From the NCBI RefSeq assembly GCF_000524555.1, contig NZ_CP007154.1, positions 248,001 to 312,000 on the forward strand: 64,000 bases of DNA, in the 5' to 3' direction. The translations under genes and the position numbers were made by a program. This stretch comes from Mesomycoplasma bovoculi M165/69. GTDB taxonomy: Bacteria; Bacillota_I; Bacilli_A; Mycoplasmatales; Metamycoplasmataceae. Positions 11,627 through 21,367 of the stretch are shown here, piece after piece; within the stretch, counting starts at the first letter, position 1; each line of letters begins with the position of its first letter. The notes under the pieces were generated by a model that was given only the letters and a program-made list of their open reading frames with translations, was not told where the DNA came from and made no database searches.

Positions 11627-11864
11627 ATGATTGACCTTGCCGGTGCTGGCGGTCTAACTTGAGGCTTTTATATAAAAGTGGTTTTAAAATTGTAGAACCA
11701 TTGAAAATTGACTTTCAGCCACTTTGACTTATAATAAAAATTTTAAAACTAGTGTAGATTTTGAGTGAATTAAAGAAGGTATTGAAGAAAGTAAAACTCT
11801 AAGCTTAAAAACACTAGAAATATTAAAGAAAAAAATTTTAGAACGCCTTTTTCCAAAAAAATAA
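11627..11864 (+). pseudogene. Remnant of a C5-cytosine DNA methyltransferase
   Basis: The first part reads MIDLAGAGGLTWGF then KSGFKIVE, which is motif I of C5-cytosine methyltransferases (DLFAGAGGLSLGF) with the Phe codon lost. After LKIDFQ the frame shifts, and the second part (ATLTYNKNF, then EWIKEGIEESKTL to a stop) continues as expected for the ID..A..TY..NF segment. Motif IV (PCQ) and all downstream catalytic motifs are missing. It is a short, frameshifted, internally deleted relic of a restriction-modification system, and too decayed to encode an enzyme. Confidence 0.75.
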
Positions 11865-11960
11865 AAAATATTTTTGAATTAAAAATTGTTTATAAACAAA
11901 ATTTGCACAAAATCTAAATAATATTACAATTTTTAACTTACAAATATTATTAGATAAATT

Positions 11961-11990
11961 AAAACCCCTATATAAATAAAGGGGTTTTGT
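11961..11990. terminator. Bidirectional terminator before clpB
   Basis: AAAACCCC and GGGGTTTT form an 8-bp stem around a 12-nt AT loop. It lies between the methyltransferase relic (plus) and the end of clpB (minus), and could terminate transcripts from both sides. Confidence 0.65.
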
Positions 11991-12040
11991 TAAATTTACA
12001 ATATTTTGTCTTGTTTTTTAAAACTACAAAAAGTAAACTT

Positions 12041-14119
12041 TTAGATTTTTCTAGCTTTTATTTGACCTTGTTCTCAACTAATTATAAAATGAGTTTTTGG
12101 TACAATTTGCTTACTTACAATCTGCTTTGCCACTCAAGTTTCGATTTCTTTTTTAATAAATCTTTTAATTGGTCTAGCTCCATAATTTTGGTCAAAACCA
12201 TGATTTAAAATTCAAGTGTTAATGGAATTATCAAAATCTATTTTATAGTCAGATTCTTCTAATCTGCTATTTAAATCATCTAGTTCGAGGTTGATAATTT
12301 GAGACACAGCATTATCATTTAATTTATTAAATGGAATAATTTCATCAATTCTATTGATAAATTCAGGTTTTAAAAACTTGAGCAATTCACTTTTAAGTTG
12401 CTCATCATCTAGTTGCTCACCAGATAGAATCTTGTTAGCAACTAGGTTTGAAGTCATAATAATGACTGTGTTTTTAAAGTTGATATTACGACCTTTAGCA
12501 TCAGTTAGACTTCCATTGTCCAAGATTTGCAACAAAATGTTGACAACATCTGGGTGTGCTTTTTCGATTTCATCAAAAAGCACAATTGAATAAGGATTTT
12601 GTCTTACTTTTTCAGTGAGCATTCCACCTTGCTCAAAGCCGATATAACCTGGAGGAGCACCAATTAACTTAGCAATGCTATGTGGTTCCATAAATTCAGA
12701 CATATCAAGTCGAATAATTTGATTTTTATTATCAAATAAATTAAGTGCTAATGACCTTGCTAGTTCAGTTTTTCCAACTCCAGTTGGTCCGAGAAATAAG
12801 AAGGAACCTATAGGGCGACTTTGATCACTAATGTTGGCCTTAAATCGCAAAATAGCTTGTGAAACAAGGGCGATGGCCTCATCTTGACCTTTGACTCTGG
12901 ATTTTAAATTATCTTCAAGATTTAAAAGCTTGTCAGTGCTAGTTTCCATCAGTTTATCAACTGGAACTTTGCTGATTTTAGCCACGACCTTGGCAATTGC
13001 AAGTTCATTTACAATATTTTCTTGATTGCTCTCTTGTTTAAAACTAGCTAATTTAGATTCCAAATCAGGCAAGACTTGATACTTAATTTTAGAAGCGGCT
13101 TCATAATTGCCATCTGACATTAGTGAGTTTAATTTGCTTTTTTGTTCTTCAATTTCACTTTGATATTTGGCAATTAAACTAGCTTGATTTTTTTGGCTAA
13201 TTCATTTTTGTTCTTCTTGTTTTTGTTGTGATTCAAGACTTTGAATTTGTTTATTAAGTGTTGCTAATTTTTCAACTTTGCCTTCTTTTTCTAAGGCGAT
13301 TTTCTCAACTTTGAGATAACCAAGTTGTTGGATAATTTTTTCTAATTTTTCAGGTTGATAGTTGAGTTCAACCTTTAAATTAGCAGCCGCTTCATCAATT
13401 AAGTCAATAGCCTTGTCGGGCAAAAATCTATCACTAATGTACCTGTCTGATAAACGCGATGCTGCAACAAGGGCTCCATCGCTAATTTTAACTTGGTGAA
13501 AAGTTTCAAACCGGTCTTTGATGCCTCGCAAAATAGTGATTGTATCTTCAACATTTGGTTCGTGCACATCAACTTTTTGCATCCTGCGTTCAAGAGCAGC
13601 ATCTTTTTCGATGTAAAGTCGATATTCATTGATAGTTGTTGCACCAATGAGTTTGATTTGGCCACGAGCCATCATTGGTTTTAAAATGTTGGCAAAGTCC
13701 ATAGCATCACCACCCGATGAGCCAGTACCAACTAGTAAATGAATTTCATCGATGAAAATAATAATTTCATCTTGGTGCTCTTCAACTTCTGAAAGCACAG
13801 CTTTGATGCGCTTTTCAAATTCTCCTTTGAAAGATGCGCCAGCAATAATAGCTGTTAAATCCAGTTCAAAAATTTGTTTATTTTTTAAATCTTGAGGAAC
13901 TTGTCCTTGCACAATTTTGAGGGCCATACCTTCAACAATAGCAGTTTTTCCAACTCCTGGCTCACCTACCAAAACCGGATTATTTTTGGTTTTTCGTGAC
14001 AAAATTTTAATAATTCGGCGAATTTCTTCATCTCTATTAATAACAGGATCAAGTTTGTTTTGTTTAGCTAAAAGTGTTAAATTTCTAGCATATTTATTTA
14101 AATTTTCTAATTTGGTCAT
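12041..14119 (-). CDS. clpB: ClpB disaggregase lacking the N-terminal domain
   Basis: A 692-aa Hsp100 ATPase that solubilises aggregated proteins. The first AAA+ module has Walker A GEPGVGKT and Walker B IIIFIDE. A shortened coiled-coil middle domain follows (~residues 265-365). The second module has Walker A GPTGVGKT and Walker B IVLFDE, and the C-terminus carries the sensor-2 segment YGARPIKR. The start [15 protein letters not shown] begins directly at the first AAA+ linker, so the Clp-N domain of full-length ClpB (~860 aa) is absent, as is usual in mycoplasmas. It is read divergently from tpiA. AAGGAAAA precedes the ATG, and a CIRCE-like operator overlaps the promoter, indicating HrcA control by heat stress. 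Confidence 0.93.
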
Positions 14120-14154
14120 TTTTAGTTTTTCCTTATTTTAATTTGTATGACCAA

Positions 14155-14160
14155 ATTATA
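14155..14160 (-). promoter_or_regulatory. -10 element for clpB
   Basis: TATAAT on the minus strand, 35 bases upstream of the clpB start. The CIRCE-like repeat begins 9 bases further upstream and covers the -35 position. Confidence 0.6.
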
Positions 14161-14168
14161 ACATATTT

Positions 14169-14195
14169 TTGGCACTTAAAGCCATATATTGCCAA
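14169..14195 (-). promoter_or_regulatory. Degenerate CIRCE (HrcA operator) of clpB
   Basis: On the plus strand it reads TTGGCACTT, nine bases, TATTGCCAA. This is exactly the 9-N9-9 layout of CIRCE (TTAGCACTC-N9-GAGTGCTAA), with 7/9 and 6/9 matches. It overlaps the clpB -35 region, the right place for HrcA repression. A HrcA gene is not in this window. Confidence 0.65.
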
Positions 14196-14224
14196 AAAAT
14201 ATTAATAATTTTTATCATTTTAAC

Positions 14225-14235
14225 TATAATATAAT
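14225..14235 (+). promoter_or_regulatory. Promoter of tpiA (overlapping TATAAT pair)
   Basis: Two overlapping TATAAT hexamers (14225-14230 and 14230-14235) lie 16-21 bases before the tpiA ATG. The resulting leader would be only about 10 nt with no ribosome site. Confidence 0.55.
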
Positions 14236-14250
14236 GTAAAATATTCTATT

Positions 14251-14976
<726 letters not shown>

Positions 14977-15039
14977 TGAAAAAAACTATTTATTTTGACT
15001 AAATTTTTCATTTTTCATTTAAAATTATCTTTTTTATTT

Positions 15040-15119
15040 ATTACTTGGTTTTAATAGTTTCTCGGATTATTGCTAGGTTATAAATTCATAATTTATTATT
15101 AAATATTAAGGAGAAAAAA
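15040..15119 (+). promoter_or_regulatory. Possible rpsO leader (S15 autoregulation)
   Basis: The spacer before rpsO contains a patch richer in G/C than its surroundings (TCTCGGATTATTGCTAGG) and a short inverted repeat just before the AAGGAG ribosome site. S15 binds its own leader in several bacteria. The resemblance here is only positional. Confidence 0.25.
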
Positions 15120-15386
15120 ATGATTAGTAAAGAAAAAAAACAAGAACTAATCAAAAAATTTGGTGGTTCAGAAAAAAATACCGGTGATGCTAGAGTGCAA
15201 ATTGCACTTTTAACTATGGACATTGAATCACTAAAAGAACACTTTGCTGTTAACAAAAAAGATAAACACTCAATGCGCGGCTTTATTGCTAAAGTTAACA
15301 AACGTAAAAAAATGCTTGCTTACTTAAAAGAAAAAGACTTCGCTGCTTACAAAGCAACTATTGAAGCTTTAAATATTCGTAAGTAG
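15120..15386 (+). CDS. rpsO: 30S ribosomal protein S15
   Basis: An 88-aa primary 16S rRNA-binding protein. It has the typical helices and the signature [19 protein letters not shown] followed by [10 protein letters not shown] and [11 protein letters not shown]. Its length equals the family norm. AAGGAGAAA precedes the ATG, and an intrinsic terminator follows 32 bases after the stop, so it is probably monocistronic. Confidence 0.96.
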   Translation: MISKEKKQELIKKFGGSEKNTGDARVQIALLTMDIESLKEHFAVNKKDKHSMRGFIAKVNKRKKMLAYLKEKDFAAYKATIEALNIRK

Positions 15387-15417
15387 TCTTAAATTTGAAA
15401 CTTGTTTTCAATTATTC

Positions 15418-15442
15418 AAAGCACATTTATTGTGCTTTTTCT
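15418..15442 (+). terminator. Terminator of rpsO
   Basis: AAAGCACA/TGTGCTTT stem with a TTTAT loop and a T-rich tail. Confidence 0.8.
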
Positions 15443-15508
15443 TTTGCCAAAACCAAAAGGCAAAGTTTATTTTTTAAATCTAGTAAGTTTTATGATTTTA
15501 AAAAACTA

Positions 15509-15538
15509 TTGATAAAAAGTCAGTTTATGTGATAAAAT
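15509..15538 (+). promoter_or_regulatory. Promoter of efp
   Basis: TTGATA (-35, 15509-15514) and TAAAAT (-10, 15533-15538) separated by 18 bases, one of the few places here with a recognisable -35. TSS near 15545. AGGAG follows at 15552. Confidence 0.55.
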
Positions 15539-15562
15539 AGCAATATTTTCTAGGAGCAAATT

Positions 15563-16123
15563 ATGATTAATGTAAATGAATTCAAGCCAGGAATCACCTT
15601 TCAAGATGAAGGTCAACTTTTTGTGGTTTTGGAATCTCAACACTCAAAACAAGGTCGTGGTCAAGCCAATGTTAAAGCCAAAGTTAAAAACTTAAAAACT
15701 GGTGCAACTGTTGTAAAAACTTACACAGGTGGTCAGTTTGTTAAAAAAGCTCACATTGATAAATCTAGTGCATCTTTTTTATACAACGATGGTAATGACA
15801 TTGTTTTGATGAATGATGAAACTTTTGAACAATTTAGCATTTCTGTGCAAAAAGTTGAATGAGAATTAAACTTTTTGGTTGAAGGTGCTAAAGTTCAAAT
15901 TCGTAAATTTGGAGAAGAAATTCTTGATATTGAACTTCCAGCAAAAGTTGAGTTAACTGTTACTCAAGCTTTTGATGCTGTTAAAGGAAACACATCATCA
16001 AATCCATCTAAAAAAATTACAGTTGAAACTGGTTATGAATTAGATGCGCCCCTATTTATTAAAGAAGGTGAAAAAATTATTATTTCCACTGAAACTGGTA
16101 AATATGTTTCAAGAGGAAATTAA
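15563..16123 (+). CDS. efp: Translation elongation factor P
   Basis: A 186-aa three-domain protein that binds between the P and E sites and relieves stalling at consecutive prolines. The N-terminal KOW-like domain (MINVNEFKPG) and the two OB domains are present, and the family C-terminal signature appears as KITVETGYELDAPLFIKEGEKI. The tip loop reads HSKQGRGQA, so the residue usually modified (Lys in the PGKG loop) is Arg32, as in the rhamnosylated EF-Ps, with a Lys at 29. Whether it is modified at all is unknown. There is a good ribosome site (AGGAG) and its own promoter. Confidence 0.95.
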
Positions 16124-16179
16124 TTTTAAATTAAAAATAAATAAGGTTCAAAAAACCTTTCGAAATAATTAAATTATAG

Positions 16180-16185
16180 TATAAT
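16180..16185 (+). promoter_or_regulatory. -10 element for the SRP RNA
   Basis: TATAAT six bases before the proposed 5' end of the SRP RNA. Confidence 0.6.
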
Positions 16186-16190
16186 TAATA

Positions 16191-16277
16191 GTTGCCATTA
16201 AAACAATAACCTTGTAACTTGGTCAGGATAGAAATATAGCAGCCACATCGAGAAGTATTGTGTTTAGTGGTTTTTTT
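16191..16277 (+). ncRNA. ffs: Signal recognition particle 4.5S-type RNA
   Basis: The apical region GGTCAGGATAGAAATATAGCAGCC contains the conserved internal loops and tetraloop-like tip of the small SRP RNA that binds Ffh (GGTCAGG ... AGCAGCC). The flanks (GCCATTAAAACAATA near 16193 and TATTGTGTTTAGTGGT near 16256) pair into one long hairpin of about 80 nt that ends in T7. Size and shape match mycoplasma SRP RNAs, which target membrane and exported proteins such as the adhesins here. Confidence 0.9.
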
Positions 16278-16311
16278 ATATATTAAAATTTATTATACTT
16301 TGAAATTTGCT

Positions 16312-17427
16312 ATGAAAAAAAACCACAAAAAAAATAAATGTACTTGCAAATCCCAACAATTAAATAAACACAATATACTTTCTTGTTTAAAAAACAAGTT
16401 CACAAATCAAATGAATAATGAACTTTTTCATTTTAAACAAGAATATATCACATTAGCAAACATTTGGAAAATTAAACCCATTTCAATTTTGATGATGTTT
16501 ATTTCAGCAGCACTATTTACTTTAGGGATTAACTTTTTCTTAGGAATTGTTGAAACAATTCCAACAGGCTTGTCAGCCATTCCTAAATTAATTTTAATTT
16601 TAGTCTATCAAAAAACTGGCAAAAACCTTGAATGATTATTTTCTATAATTTTTTTAGGCCTTAATATTCCTTTAATTATCTGACTTTGGCTTAGATCGAC
16701 AAATAAAAGTTTTGTTTATTTGACTACTTTTTGAATGATTTTTCAAATTTTTTGAAACCAAATTTTTTCGCTTGATACTCCGTTGAAAGAATTTCTAAAA
16801 AATAATATTATTTTTACAATTCCATCTGGTAATAAAGTTAATTCAGGAACACTTCAGACTATTTACTATACAGTTATTGGTGGAACACTTGCTGGAACAG
16901 CAATTGGAATTGCTTGAAAATTTGGTGGTTCAGGTGGTGGAACAGATTTAATCACTTATTATATTACAAGTAAACGTCGTCGCCCAATTGGCAAATTTAT
17001 GTTTATTACTTCAATTAGTTTTGCTTTATTTTCATTAATTATGTTGTATATTATTGAGCCAAAGGCTGTTAATATGCAACTTTTGGGTCTCAAAACAACT
17101 GCAGTTTTTATTTATTCGACAATGTCAACTTTAATAGTTAATAGAATTTATCCAAAATTTGGAAAAATTCTATTAAAAGTTTACACTAACAAACCTGATG
17201 AAATTGTTAGCCATTTAAAATCTATTAATTATTGGCACTCATACAATATTTGAGAAGGTAAATCAGGTTATACTGGCCAAAAACAGTGAAGAGTTGAAAC
17301 TGTGATTTTTGTAATTGAGAAAAAAGTTATTTTAGAGGAAATAGCAAAGGTAGATTCCCAATTTTGGTTTTCTACTCAAAAAATTCATGATACAACAGAT
17401 CGAATTGATGCAACCAAATTAAATTAA
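16312..17427 (+). CDS. YitT family membrane protein (DUF161/DUF2179)
   Basis: A 371-aa protein with a basic Cys/Lys-rich N-terminus and about five or six membrane segments. It has the YitT hallmark pair VETIPTGLSAIPKLI and GGTLAGTAIGIAWKFGGSGGGTDLI, and a cytoplasmic C-terminal DUF2179 domain (~residues 280-365). The function of the family is not settled; transport is suspected. I took the ATG at 16312 because an earlier in-frame start would sit inside the SRP RNA. TATACT (16294-16299) could be its own -10, giving a very short leader. Confidence 0.8.
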
Positions 17428-17465
17428 AAAAATAGCCATAAAAAACAAACAAAATTAAAACAAAA

Positions 17466-17555
17466 TGTTATAATTTTTTTCAATTTAGTTTTGGCTGAGA
17501 TAAAGATTAAAAAAGTAGCTTTCTATTTTTTAAAAGCTACTATTTTTGTTATAAT
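17466..17555 (+). promoter_or_regulatory. Tandem extended -10 promoters flanking a terminator-like hairpin
   Basis: Two identical TGTTATAAT elements occur at 17466-17474 and 17547-17555. Between them lies a hairpin (AGTAGCTTT/AAAGCTACT, about 17513-17540) followed by ATTTTTG, an intrinsic-terminator shape. A transcript from the first promoter would end there or be attenuated. One from the second would reach the transporter gene. Confidence 0.5.
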
Positions 17556-17561
17556 TAATAA

Positions 17562-17603
17562 TGCTAGAAGGTATTTACTCTAGCAAAGATAGGATTAATC
17601 TTT
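17562..17603 (+). promoter_or_regulatory. Two hairpins in the leader of the MFS transporter
   Basis: TGCTAGA ... TCTAGCA (7-bp stem, 17562-17585) is followed by AAAGAT ... ATCTTT (about 17585-17603), whose loop holds the AGGATT that would be the ribosome site. The second hairpin could hide or expose that site. Confidence 0.4.
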
Positions 17604-17608
17604 ACATT

Positions 17609-19072
17609 ATGGAAAAACAAAATTTTTTACTTAAATTTGCATCCAAAAATGTTAAAGTTCAATCCCTAACATTTAGTAAAGGGGTTATTCTTTGAGCATT
17701 ATTGGCTTTTGCATATCTCATTTTTGTTATGAATTGAGGTTTTGCATCAGCTGGATTAAATGGTAAAGCAGGGCTTCAGGTTAATGGATATCTTGGATAT
17801 CTAGGTCATTTCTTCCCAGATGCTAGTGATGCACCATCTTCTGTTGTAAACCGGGCCGTTGACTGAGGGATTACCATTGGACGGGCTATTGGTTCAATTT
17901 TAGTTGGATGGTTAATTGTTAAAGTTTCTCATAAATATGCAGTTATTATTTCATTAGTGTTTATGCTTTTTGGAATTGCTGCTCCTTATTCACCATCATA
18001 TGCAGGATTCATTATTTTACGTACAATCTTGGCCATTGGTGGAACAATGCAAATTGTTTTACTTCAACCAGTTGTTGCAAGATATATGAATCAAAGACAA
18101 AAAGCATTATTTTCTAAATTATCACCATTTTTCTATCCAATCGGAACAATAATTACTTTATTACCTTTTGTAGTAGGTGAGAAAATTAAAGTTGAGATTC
18201 AAGGACAATGACAAACAATTTTCTTAGTAATTAGTTTATTAACACTAATTCCATTAATTGGTTATATTATTTTAGGTGCAAAATTTGACTTGTACCCAGA
18301 TGCAATTGCAGCTCGTCAAACAGCTGAACCATTATCTTTATTTAAATTTTTCAAACAAAAAGATACATGAGTGTGAGCACTACTTTATGGTTCATGACTA
18401 ATTGCAGTTGTCTTCCCATTTGCACTTTCTAAACCTTTATTTCATAGATTTATAGGGGATACAACAAATTCATATGAAGAACAAATTAATGTTTTCATAA
18501 TTGTATTTTTAGCAGGAATGTTTGTTGGACCATTTACAGTGGGACTAATATCTCAATACCAACTAAAACGTCGTGCTTTTATTGCAGGTGTTATAGGTTT
18601 TGGTGTTCTAATGTACATATTAGCAACTATAACATTTATTAAAGGTGTTGCTACAGAAGTTCCAGGTCAATATGGAGGTTACTCAGCCTTATTCTTAATT
18701 CTAGGACTGGTTATGGGGACTTGTTTATGAGGAATTCAAGGAGTTCTTTTAAACTTGCCACATGAATATAAAGGTGCAAACCCAAGAAAAATTGGATATC
18801 AATTTGGTCTTATTTGAGGACTTGGTTATGCATTTTGAACTATTGCAAACATTATTACTGGATTAGTAAGTACTCCTCCTGGAGTTGATATTAAAACTGA
18901 TGCTTCAGCATCTTCAAACTTTGCAACAGGAGCTTATGTACTAGTTATTATTTTCTCACTACTTGCAGTTGGAGCTATTTTCTTACTAAAAGAACCAAAT
19001 CCAAGCTACCCAAGTTTAGCGAAAATATTGGTTCAAAGAAAATTCTCAGAAATTGTTAAAATTTCTAAATAA
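17609..19072 (+). CDS. Major facilitator superfamily transporter
   Basis: A 487-aa protein with about twelve hydrophobic segments and the layout of an MFS permease. A basic loop follows TM2-3 (GRAIGSILVGWLIVKVSHKY, resembling the MFS loop 2-3 motif), and there is a central cytoplasmic loop near residue 235. It is followed after 45 bases by L-lactate dehydrogenase in the same direction, so the likely cargo is a carboxylate such as lactate or pyruvate, or a sugar phosphate. The family is clear and the substrate is inference. There are two upstream promoters and a structured leader. Confidence 0.75.
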
Positions 19073-19117
19073 TGAGTTAAAATTAAAGTTGTAATTATAA
19101 AAACAAAAGGAGATTTT

Positions 19118-20065
19118 ATGAAATCTACAAAAATCATTTTAATTGGTGCAGGAAATGTTGGGACATCATTCTTGTACTCAGCTATTAACCAAGGATTAGC
19201 TAGCGAATATGGAATTATTGACTTAAGTCCAGAATTTGCTTATGGGCAAGCATTAGACTTAGAAGATGCTACACCTTCAGTTGTTCGTCCATATAGAATT
19301 TATCAAGCTGATTACAAAGATGCAGCAGATGCTGATTTTGTGGTAATCACTGCTGGTAGACCACAAAAACCAGGTGAAACTCGTCTTGAGTTAGTAAAAG
19401 ACAACATTAAAATTATTAGCGAAATTGCTCAAAAAATTAAAGAATCTGGATTCAAAGGAATTACTGTTATTGCTTCAAACCCAGTTGACATTATTACACG
19501 TGCATATCGTGATGTTTCAGGATTTAGTGATGCAAAAGTTATTGGTTCTGGAACAGTTTTAGATACTGCTCGTCTTCAAGTTGAAATTGCTAAACGTGCA
19601 GGAGTAGCTCCTGAATCAGTTCATGCTTATGTAATGGGTGAACATGGAGATTCTTCATTTGTTGCTTATTCAAACATTCAAATTGCTGGAGAATGTATTT
19701 GTGGATTTTCAGCTCAAACTGGAATTCATGCTGACAACTATGAACAAGAATTAGAATACCCAATTTCACGTAAAGCATATGAAATTATTAACCGTAAAAG
19801 AGCAACATACTATGGAATTGGTGCAGCACTTGCAAACATTGTTAAAAATGTTGTAAATGACACCAAAAAAATCTTAGTAGTTGGAGCTAACCTACGTGGA
19901 CAATACGGATTTAGTGGAGTTAATGTTGGTGTGCCAGTTGTATTAGGTCGTAATGGAATTGAAAAAATTGTTCAAATTACTTTAAATGACAAAGAAAAAG
20001 CTAAATTTGCAAAATCAGTTGAAATTATTGACACAATGTACAAAGATGCAACTGAAGGTCGTTAA
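19118..20065 (+). CDS. ldh: L-lactate dehydrogenase
   Basis: A 315-aa NAD-dependent enzyme reducing pyruvate to lactate, which regenerates NAD in fermentation. It has the Rossmann motif GAGNVGTS (residues ~7-14) and the loop TAGRPQKPGETR, in which Gln occupies the position that is Arg in malate dehydrogenases, so lactate rather than malate is the substrate. It also has NPVDIITR and the catalytic His in GEHGDSS. AAAGGAGA precedes the ATG. It is probably read with the transporter upstream, and a strong terminator follows. Confidence 0.96.
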   Translation: MKSTKIILIGAGNVGTSFLYSAINQGLASEYGIIDLSPEFAYGQALDLEDATPSVVRPYRIYQADYKDAADADFVVITAGRPQKPGETRLELVKDNIKIISEIAQKIKESGFKGITVIASNPVDIITRAYRDVSGFSDAKVIGSGTVLDTARLQVEIAKRAGVAPESVHAYVMGEHGDSSFVAYSNIQIAGECICGFSAQTGIHADNYEQELEYPISRKAYEIINRKRATYYGIGAALANIVKNVVNDTKKILVVGANLRGQYGFSGVNVGVPVVLGRNGIEKIVQITLNDKEKAKFAKSVEIIDTMYKDATEGR

Positions 20066-20091
20066 TTCTTTCTAATCAAATAACTTTAAAT

Positions 20092-20119
20092 AAAAAAACC
20101 ACATTTATGTGGTTTTTTT
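20092..20119 (+). terminator. Terminator of ldh
   Basis: AAAAAACCACA/TGTGGTTTTTT stem, TTTA loop, T7 tail. Confidence 0.85.
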
Positions 20120-20262
20120 CATTTTTAAATTTTAACTGATTTCAATAATTAAATTAAAGTAAATATAAAATAAAAAGTTAATTTTATTTAGTTAAAATTA
20201 AAAAAAATTAATGAATAATATAAATAAATTATATTTTGTGTTAAAATTATTATCTTGTGAGT

Positions 20263-20339
20263 GGTCACGTAGCTCAGTAGGACAGAGCACGAGCCTTCTA
20301 AGCTTGTGGTCAGAGGTTCGAATCCTCTCGTGATCGCCA
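20263..20339 (+). tRNA. tRNA-Arg (anticodon TCT)
   Basis: Cloverleaf with acceptor GGTCACG/CGTGATC, D-arm GCTCAGTAGGACAGAGC, anticodon stem CGAGC/GCTTG with loop CTTCTAA (TCT), T-arm GAGGTTCGAATCCTC, discriminator G and an encoded CCA. It reads AGA, the dominant Arg codon in such AT-rich genomes. A TAAAAT about 16 bases upstream may be the -10. Confidence 0.95.
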
Positions 20340-20425
20340 TTTTTTTTTAAAAAAAATGCGATAATTAACCACTAAATAATGCTAAAATTATTTAAATATT
20401 CTAAATTAATAATGAGTTGGTTAAG

Positions 20426-21352
20426 ATGACAAATGTGAGTGCTAAAGTGAAAAAAAATACATATTTATTTTTATTAGATTTGGATGGGACCGTTTTATCT
20501 GATTCGGCAACTGGTGAAATTCACCCAGACACACTCAAAGAAATTAAAAAAGCTAGAAGCGAAGGACATATTGTTTGTATTTTAACAGGTAGACCTTGGC
20601 GTTCAACCAAAGCTATTTATGAAAAATTAGAACTTGACACAATTGTGGCTAACTTAAATGGAGCTCATATTCACAATCCTTCAGATTATAGTTTTGTGCC
20701 AGAAATTAGTTATTTAAATTTAAATGATGTTTTATACATTTTAGGTGATAAGAAAATTAAATCTGAAATTAGCAACATTGCCCTCGAAGGACCCGGTTGA
20801 GCTAAGTTAAAAAAAGCTGATGAGCAACTTGAGCGTGTTTTTGGTTTTATTCACATTCCAGATTTAAAATACGGAATTAATTTAAATAAAATACCTTTAA
20901 GACCAACATGTTTGATAATGGATACCAAACCAACTACAAATGTTTCGGAATTCAAATCTTATCTAGAACGTAAATATGGAGATTTAGGTGAGTTTTCAGC
21001 TTGGTCAAAAGGTGAAGGCTATACTTATGTTTTTGATATGACAGCCATTGGAGTTAGCAAATCTAAAGCTGTATCAATGATAGCTCGTTATTACAAAATT
21101 GACTTGGATAACATTGTTTCTATTGGAGATAGTTATAATGATCTTGCAATGTTTCAAGTAGCAACAATTTCTGTGGCAATGGAAAATTCAACTAATGATA
21201 TTAAAAAAGAAGCTACAGTGGCGCTTAAAAAAAGTAACAAAGAAGGTGGAGTTGGTTACTATATTAAAAAGTTTTTAAAAAATCCTGAAAAAGAAATTGA
21301 GCGTTCTAAAAATATTAAAAAATTACGTTCAGCAGTAACTTTTGAATTATAG
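20426..21352 (+). CDS. Cof-type HAD phosphatase
   Basis: A 308-aa haloacid dehalogenase-superfamily hydrolase. Motif I is LDLDGTVL (nucleophile Asp), motif II is ILTGRP, motif III Lys is in SKSKA, and motif IV is GDSYNDLAMF. A large type IIB cap sits between motifs II and III (~residues 75-205). Such enzymes dephosphorylate sugar phosphates or FMN-like substrates; the actual substrate is unknown. I used the ATG at 20426. An in-frame TTG nine bases earlier is possible. A nadD-yqeK fusion follows after 15 bases. Confidence 0.88.
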
Positions 21353-21367
21353 TTTTTAGCTTTAAAT

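Noticed and set aside
11627..11864. Intact restriction-modification system
   Set aside because: Only a frameshifted fragment remains, and there is no restriction enzyme or specificity gene nearby.
11987..12208. Plus-strand reading frame over the end of clpB
   Set aside because: It overlaps the conserved ClpB C-terminus on the other strand and has no ribosome site or family resemblance.
17497..17510. GGCTGAGATAAAG in the transporter leader, suggesting a thi-box (TPP) riboswitch
   Set aside because: Only the CTGAGA block matches; the partner block (ACCTGA...GGRTAATRCC) and the P1-P3 helices are not found.
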